Source: Agromyces sp.
Lineage (GTDB): Bacteria; Actinomycetota; Actinomycetes; Actinomycetales; Microbacteriaceae
Length of the DNA stretch: 15,598 bases
Direction: 5' to 3'
Assembly (NCBI GenBank): GCA_031178025.1
Contig: JAPSJU010000020.1
Span: 1 to 15,598, forward strand
Positions 11,805 to 15,598 of the stretch are shown here, piece after piece. Both the position numbers and the translations under genes were made by a program. A model generated the notes under the pieces. The model searched no databases. It had not been told where the DNA came from and saw only the letters and a program-made list of their open reading frames with translations. Each line of letters begins with the position of its first letter. The stretch's first letter is position 1.

Positions 11805-13252
11805 CCGACGTCGATGCCGTCGTGGTCGGTGCCGGCCCGAACGGGCTCGCTGCCGCCGTGACGCTCGCGCGCGCCGGGCTCCGCGTGCACGTCTTCGAGC
11901 GGAACTCCACCATCGGAGGAGGGGCGCGCACGTCCGAGCTGACGCTGCCCGGGTTCCGGCACGACGTGTGCTCAGCGGTGCATCCGATGGCCCTCGCCTC
12001 CCGGTTCTTCCGCGAGTTCCAGCTCGCGCGACGCGTCGAGCTGCGACTGCCGCCGGCGTCCTACGGGCATCCACTCGACGGCGGCCGCGCGGGCGTCGCG
12101 TACCGGGACCTCGAGCGCACGATCGACGGACTCGGCGCCGACGGCGCCGCCTACGGCCGGCTCATGCGGCCCCTCGTGGAGCGCGCCGACGAGGTCGCCC
12201 AGTTCACGGGCGGCAACCTGCTGCGCGTGCCGTCGCATCCGGTCACCGCGGTCCGATTCGGGCTGCGCGCGCTCGAGCAGGGCAGCGCCGCCTGGAACCT
12301 GCGCTTCTCGGGGGACGTCGCCCCCGCGATGCTGACCGGCGTCGCAGCGCACACCATCCTCCGCCTGCCGAGCGTGGCGTCGGCGGGTGCCGGACTCGCC
12401 CTCGGCGTCGCGGCGCACGCGCGCGGCTGGCCCATCCCGGTCGGCGGCAGCCAGGCGATCGTCGACGCGCTCGCCGCCGATCTGCTCGCGCACGGCGGCA
12501 CGATCACCACCGGTGTCGAGATCATGGAACTCGGCGAGCTGCCGCGGGCGCGGGCGACGCTGCTCGACGTGACGCCGAAGGCGCTCCTCGCCATGGGCGG
12601 GTCACGGGTGCCGGCGCGCTACGCCCGATCGCTTCGCGCCTTCCGGTACGGCAACGGCGTCGCGAAGGTCGACTTCGCGTTGTCGGGGTCCGTGCCATGG
12701 GCGAACCACGAGCTGCGCACGGCGGGCACCGTGCACGTCGGCGGCACCCGTGCCGAGATCGCGGCGGCCGAGAACGCCGTCGCGGCCGGACGCCATGCGA
12801 CGTCGCCGTACGTGCTCGTCTCGCAGCCGACCCTCGTCGACGGGTCGCGCGCACCCGCCGGACAGCACGTGCTGTGGACCTACACCCACGTCCCGCGGGG
12901 CTCGAGCCTCGACCAGCGCGAGGCCGTCACCCGGCAGATCGAGCGCTTCGCGCCGGGATTCCGTGAACTCGTCCTCGATGCGTCGAGCCGCACCGCCCTC
13001 GACGTCGAGCGGTACGACCCGAACTACGTGCTCGGCGACATCGCGGCGGGCGAGCCGTCGGTACGGCAGCTCCTGCGCCGGCCCGTGCTCTCACCCGACC
13101 CGTGGCGCACGCCCGTCGACGGGGTCTACCTCGCGTCGTCGTCGACGCCGCCGGGCCCGGGCGTCACCGGGCTGAACGGCTGGTTCGCGGCCCTCAGCGC
13201 CCTGCGCCACGAGTTCGGCGTGCGCGCGCATCCGAACCTCTCGCTCGACTGA
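11801..13252 (+). CDS. FAD-dependent oxidoreductase, PYROXD2/phytoene-desaturase-like
   Basis: A 483-residue flavoprotein. The N-terminal dinucleotide-binding motif VVVGAGPNGLAAAVTLARAGLRVHVFERN (GxGxxG at 10-15, acidic Glu33) is followed by GGGARTSELTLPGFRHDVCSAVHP, typical of the phytoene dehydrogenase-related/PYROXD2 branch. PVGGSQAIVDALAADLLAHGGTITTGVEI marks the middle of the fold, and the C-terminal FAD-closing motif DGVYLASSSTPPGPGVTGLNGWFAA is intact. The reaction is unknown; carotenoid desaturation is not implied, because no crtB or crtE is nearby. The GTG start overlaps the SDR stop by GTGA, so it is translationally coupled and last in the operon. Only 4 bp separate its stop from that of the convergent lipid kinase. 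Confidence 0.92.
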   Translation: MTDVDAVVVGAGPNGLAAAVTLARAGLRVHVFERNSTIGGGARTSELTLPGFRHDVCSAVHPMALASRFFREFQLARRVELRLPPASYGHPLDGGRAGVAYRDLERTIDGLGADGAAYGRLMRPLVERADEVAQFTGGNLLRVPSHPVTAVRFGLRALEQGSAAWNLRFSGDVAPAMLTGVAAHTILRLPSVASAGAGLALGVAAHARGWPIPVGGSQAIVDALAADLLAHGGTITTGVEIMELGELPRARATLLDVTPKALLAMGGSRVPARYARSLRAFRYGNGVAKVDFALSGSVPWANHELRTAGTVHVGGTRAEIAAAENAVAAGRHATSPYVLVSQPTLVDGSRAPAGQHVLWTYTHVPRGSSLDQREAVTRQIERFAPGFRELVLDASSRTALDVERYDPNYVLGDIAAGEPSVRQLLRRPVLSPDPWRTPVDGVYLASSSTPPGPGVTGLNGWFAALSALRHEFGVRAHPNLSLD

Positions 13253-13256
13253 GCCG

Positions 13257-14297
13257 TCACTCGCTCGGAGCCGCCTCGCTCTTCGGGACCCGGACGGTGA
13301 GTCCGCCCGGGTCGATCCAGGTACGGAAGGCCTGCGTGCGCCCGAAGCTGTCGCCGTCGAGCTCGAGTTCCTCGGGCCGGCTGAGCACGACGTCGAGACG
13401 ACTGCCCTTCACGTAGCGCAGCGCGTCGACGTCGGGGCTCATGAGCTTGCGTCCGATCTTGGTACGGCGCAGCACGCCGTTCTCCCAGATGATCTTGACG
13501 AAGATCTGCACCCACCCCCATGCGCTCTCGGGCCGCAGGAACACGGCCTCGAACCGACCGTCGTCGATGGCAGCGGTGGGAAGCAGCAGGATGTTCGCGG
13601 GCAGGGAGCCGCAGTTGCCGATGATGAGCGTGTGCGCCGAGACGGTGCGCGTCTGGCGGCCGTCGAGGCGGTACCGCATACGCAACCGGTTCTTGTCCTT
13701 GAGCGCCTTTCGGATCGCGTCGACGTAGGCGAGCCAGCCCACCCGAGCCTTCAGCTCGTCGTCGGTGTGCGACAGCATCTTCGCGTCGAGGCCCAGGCCG
13801 GCCATGACGAGGAACGCCTCCCGCTCGGTTCGCCCGCCCTCCCGTCGGATCTCGGCCCAGGCGAGGTCGATGTCTCGGTCGGCCCCGCTGAACGCGACGG
13901 CGATGGAGTGCTCGAGGTCGTCGAGGGTCAGGTCGAGGTTCCGGGCCAGGAGGTTCCCCGTTCCGGACGGCAGGAGGGCGAGCGTCGCCGGCGATCCGGC
14001 GAGCTCCTGCGCGACCGCCCGGATGGTTCCGTCGCCCCCCGCGGCGATGACGAGTTCGGCTCCGGCCTCGATGGCGGCCCGCGCCTGCCCCGCGCCCGGG
14101 TCGTCGGCGGTGGTCTCGTACCACAGCGTCTCGCCCCAGTCGGCCGTGCCCGGTTCGGCCGCGATGGCCGCGCGGAGGGTGTCCTCGTCGACCTTCACGG
14201 GATTGAAGATGACGGCGGCGGTGCGCCCGGTCGTGCGCCCGGTGCCGTCGTCTCCCGTTGCCGCGCTCCGGCTCGGCGTCGCGATGTCGTCGGTCAT
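13257..14297 (-). CDS. Diacylglycerol kinase catalytic-domain lipid kinase (DgkB/YegS-like)
   Basis: A 346-residue protein. After a disordered start (1-25), the kinase domain has AAVIFNPVKVD (NP motif), VIAAGGDGTIRAVAQEL (nucleotide-binding GGDGT, 87-91), LLPSGTGNLLARNL (110-121) and DIDLAWAEI. The C-terminal beta-sandwich ends with LELDGDSFGRTQAF and LTVRVP, as in DgkB/YegS and LCB5-type kinases. It should phosphorylate a membrane lipid such as diacylglycerol with ATP; the exact substrate is not readable. ATG 14297 is chosen because it overlaps the SDR stop as ATGA; a TTG at 14310 would add four residues. The weak GGCGGAA ribosome site fits coupled translation after the SDR. Confidence 0.92.
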   Translation of the reverse strand: MTDDIATPSRSAATGDDGTGRTTGRTAAVIFNPVKVDEDTLRAAIAAEPGTADWGETLWYETTADDPGAGQARAAIEAGAELVIAAGGDGTIRAVAQELAGSPATLALLPSGTGNLLARNLDLTLDDLEHSIAVAFSGADRDIDLAWAEIRREGGRTEREAFLVMAGLGLDAKMLSHTDDELKARVGWLAYVDAIRKALKDKNRLRMRYRLDGRQTRTVSAHTLIIGNCGSLPANILLLPTAAIDDGRFEAVFLRPESAWGWVQIFVKIIWENGVLRRTKIGRKLMSPDVDALRYVKGSRLDVVLSRPEELELDGDSFGRTQAFRTWIDPGGLTVRVPKSEAAPSE

Positions 14298-15097
14298 GCG
14301 TTCCGCCAATCGTCGTTCGTGATGCTCGCGCCGGCCTGCGGCCCCATCTGCAGCATTCCGCCGTCGACGACGATCGAGGCGCCGGTCACGTAGGCCGCCG
14401 CCGCCGAGGCGAGGAAGGCGATGACCGCGGCCACCTCGCGCGCGTCGCCCGGCCGTGCGAGCGGGATTCCCGGCCGGTGGTGCTCATGCGGATCCTCGTC
14501 CTCGTTGCCCGTCATGGCGGTGGCGATCTCGCCGGGAGCGACGGCGTTCACCGTGATGCCGCGATGGCCGAGTTCGAGCGCCACCGCCTTGACGAGGCCG
14601 CCCAGGCCGTGCTTCGCCGCGTCGTAGGCCGACGAGCCCACCATGGGCTGATGCTCGTGCACGCTCGTCACGGCGATGATGCGCCCGCCCGTGCCGGCGT
14701 CGACCATCAGCCGGGCCGCGCGCTGGATGACGACGAACGCGCCGTCGAGATCGGTGGCCAGCGTCCTGCGCCAGTCCTCGAGCGACACGTCGAGGAAGGG
14801 GGTCGAGATGCCGGCCCCGGCGTTGTTCACGAAGACGTCGAGCCCTCCGAGCTCGGCGGCGAGGGCGTCGATCACGTCGCCCGCCTGCTCGAGGTCGGTG
14901 ACGTCGAGCCGCGCGACGGGCGCCCGCCGGCCGAGCGCCTCGACCTTCGCGGCGGTCTCCCGCGCGCCCTGCTCATCGGAGTGCCAGGTGATGCCGACGT
15001 CCATCCCCGCTTCCGCGAGAGCGACCGCCGTGGCTTCGCCGATGCCGGAGTCCGACGCGGTCACGATGGCGCGGCTGGGCGTGAATGCAGCGTGCAT
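14294..15097 (-). CDS. SDR family oxidoreductase, glucose-1-dehydrogenase-like
   Basis: A 267-residue classical SDR. The cofactor turn is TASDSGIG (13-20), followed by NNAG (91-94), catalytic Ser145, Tyr158 and Lys162 (TSVHEHQPMVGSSAYDAAK), and the C-terminal VNAVAPGEIATAMTG and YVTGASIVVDGGMLQ. The SVHEH sequence after the catalytic Ser and the ending GASIVVDGGM resemble Bacillus-type glucose 1-dehydrogenases, but substrate assignment from this is weak. The ATG at 15097 has no clear ribosome site. It is coupled to the lipid kinase by an ATGA overlap and is divergent from the DNA glycosylase gene over a 103-bp gap that holds the candidate operators listed separately. Confidence 0.93.
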   Translation of the reverse strand: MHAAFTPSRAIVTASDSGIGEATAVALAEAGMDVGITWHSDEQGARETAAKVEALGRRAPVARLDVTDLEQAGDVIDALAAELGGLDVFVNNAGAGISTPFLDVSLEDWRRTLATDLDGAFVVIQRAARLMVDAGTGGRIIAVTSVHEHQPMVGSSAYDAAKHGLGGLVKAVALELGHRGITVNAVAPGEIATAMTGNEDEDPHEHHRPGIPLARPGDAREVAAVIAFLASAAAAYVTGASIVVDGGMLQMGPQAGASITNDDWRNA

Positions 15098-15124
15098 ACG
15101 GCCATGACACCATGCCGCAGGCCC

Positions 15125-15136
15125 CGTGTGAACACG
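15125..15136. repeat. Short palindrome near the SDR promoter
   Basis: CGTGT-GA-ACACG, perfect 5-bp arms with a 2-nt centre, 28 bp upstream of the SDR start. A possible operator, but too short to be sure. Confidence 0.25.
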
Positions 15137-15177
15137 TTGACAGTGAGCGACGGCACCGGTAGGCGGAATCGCTGTCA
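15137..15177. promoter_or_regulatory. TTGACA and inverted TGACAGYGA repeats in the SDR/glycosylase gap
   Basis: TTGACA at 15137-15142 is a consensus -35 facing the glycosylase gene; 17 nt later TAGGCG is only a poor -10. TGACAGTGA (15138-15146) and TCGCTGTCA (15169-15177) form a 9-bp inverted repeat with one mismatch and a 22-nt spacer. Closer to the gene, CACACT (15189-15194) lies 6 nt before the GTG and may serve as a leaderless -10. Confidence 0.35.
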
Positions 15178-15200
15178 GCGCGGTGGTGCACACTGGAGCG

Positions 15201-15598
15201 GTGATCGCCGACCAGTCCCTCATGTGGAGCCCGCGGCATCCGACCGACCTCCGGCAGACACTCGCTCCGCTGCGCCGCGGGGCCGGCGACCCGACGTTCC
15301 ACGTCGACCAGGCGGGGGCCGTCTGGCGCACCACACGCACCGACGACGGCGCGGCGACGCTGCGCTTCACGCAACCCGCCGATGACGTGCTGTGCTGCGA
15401 GGGGTGGGGCCCCGGCGCCCGAGCGGCCGTCGCCACGGCACCCGAGCTGCTCGGCGAACGAGACGATCCGGCGGGCTTCGAGCCCGGCATCCGGCTGCTC
15501 GACGACGCGCATCGCCGCAATCCCGGCCTGCGCATCCCGCGCACCGGTCGGGTGTTCGAGGCGCTCGTGCCGGCGATCCTCGAGCAGAAGGTCATCTC
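15201..15598 (+). CDS. AlkA-like DNA-3-methyladenine glycosylase, 3' part beyond the window
   Basis: The first 132 codons of a base-excision glycosylase. The N-terminus MWSPRHPTDLRQTLAPLRRGAGDPTFHVD and the following strand-rich part (VWRTTRTDDGAATLRF) match the N-terminal TATA-box-like domain of the actinobacterial AlkA branch. The helical HhH-GPD part begins with LLDDAHRRNPGLRIPRTGRVFEALVPAILEQKVI, where FEALVPAILEQKV is the characteristic first helix. The catalytic Asp and helix-hairpin-helix would lie beyond 15598. It should remove alkylated purines from DNA. GTG 15201 is the likely start; GGAGC lies too close to it to be a good ribosome site, so leaderless translation is possible. Confidence 0.85.
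   Translation, partial: MIADQSLMWSPRHPTDLRQTLAPLRRGAGDPTFHVDQAGAVWRTTRTDDGAATLRFTQPADDVLCCEGWGPGARAAVATAPELLGERDDPAGFEPGIRLLDDAHRRNPGLRIPRTGRVFEALVPAILEQKVI

Noticed and set aside
10236..12074. A 612-residue minus-strand open frame opposite the SRPBCC-SDR-FAD operon.
   Set aside because: Low-complexity His/Arg-rich antisense reading of three clear genes; absence of stops is expected at this GC content.
10652..13252. An 866-residue open frame on the plus strand spanning the SRPBCC, SDR and FAD oxidoreductase genes.
   Set aside because: Only its last part, from 11801 in the same frame, is the real FAD oxidoreductase. The upstream part is an Arg/Gly-rich out-of-frame reading of the SDR, typical of high-GC DNA.
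1..15598. Mobile elements, CRISPR arrays, tRNA/rRNA genes, phage or defence systems.
   Set aside because: No transposase, integrase, spaced identical repeats, structured RNA sequence or defence-family protein was recognised, and codon use looks uniform apart from the small ORF at 5291-5563.

Overview
The window is about 15.6 kb of very GC-rich DNA. It is densely coded, with ATGA/GTGA/TGATG gene overlaps, GTG starts and strongly G/C-biased third codon positions. Together with the gene families present (SigK/RskA, MPT70/MPT83-like fasciclin lipoprotein, DUF4383, CGNR zinc-finger regulator, DUF6098), this points to the chromosome of a high-GC Gram-positive actinobacterium. A member of the Microbacteriaceae (for example an Agromyces relative) is my best guess, but that placement is inference. 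I see no phage, transposon, CRISPR, tRNA or rRNA signal. The window is ordinary chromosome, and its main interest is in regulation.

Left part (1-4.5 kb). A secreted SMP-30/NHL-type beta-propeller protein (minus strand, cut by the window edge) is followed by a SigK locus. On the minus strand lie an MPT70/MPT83-like fasciclin lipoprotein, a DUF4383 membrane protein and a multi-pass membrane protein with a His-rich tail. On the plus strand, divergently, lie sigK and its membrane anti-sigma factor rskA. The 264-bp divergent gap holds two near-identical promoter-like elements facing away from each other, each CCAATC-N16-CCGAAT. They closely resemble the mycobacterial SigK promoter consensus and suggest that SigK drives both itself and the lipoprotein operon.

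Middle (4.5-9.7 kb). This is a set of small regulators and stand-alone enzymes: a TetR regulator (minus), a doubtful small ORF, a CGNR zinc-finger regulator preceded by two equally built inverted repeats 50 bp apart, and a DUF4406 nucleoside-deoxyribosyltransferase-like protein that overlaps the CGNR gene tail to tail. The DUF4406 gene is divergent from a DeoR regulator, and a one-turn direct repeat lies between them. Next come, on the minus strand, an M20 metallodipeptidase and then a SRAP (HMCES/YedK-like) abasic-site protein. Several genes here have a TANNNT -10 element 6-7 nt before the start codon, the signature of leaderless transcripts.

Right part (9.8-15.6 kb). A DUF6098 protein is followed by a translationally coupled three-gene operon: SRPBCC protein, SDR with a C-terminal hydrophobic anchor, and PYROXD2/phytoene-desaturase-like FAD oxidoreductase. 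Convergent to it is a minus-strand pair, a glucose-1-dehydrogenase-like SDR coupled by ATGA to a diacylglycerol-kinase-family lipid kinase. The window ends inside an AlkA-like DNA-3-methyladenine glycosylase (plus).
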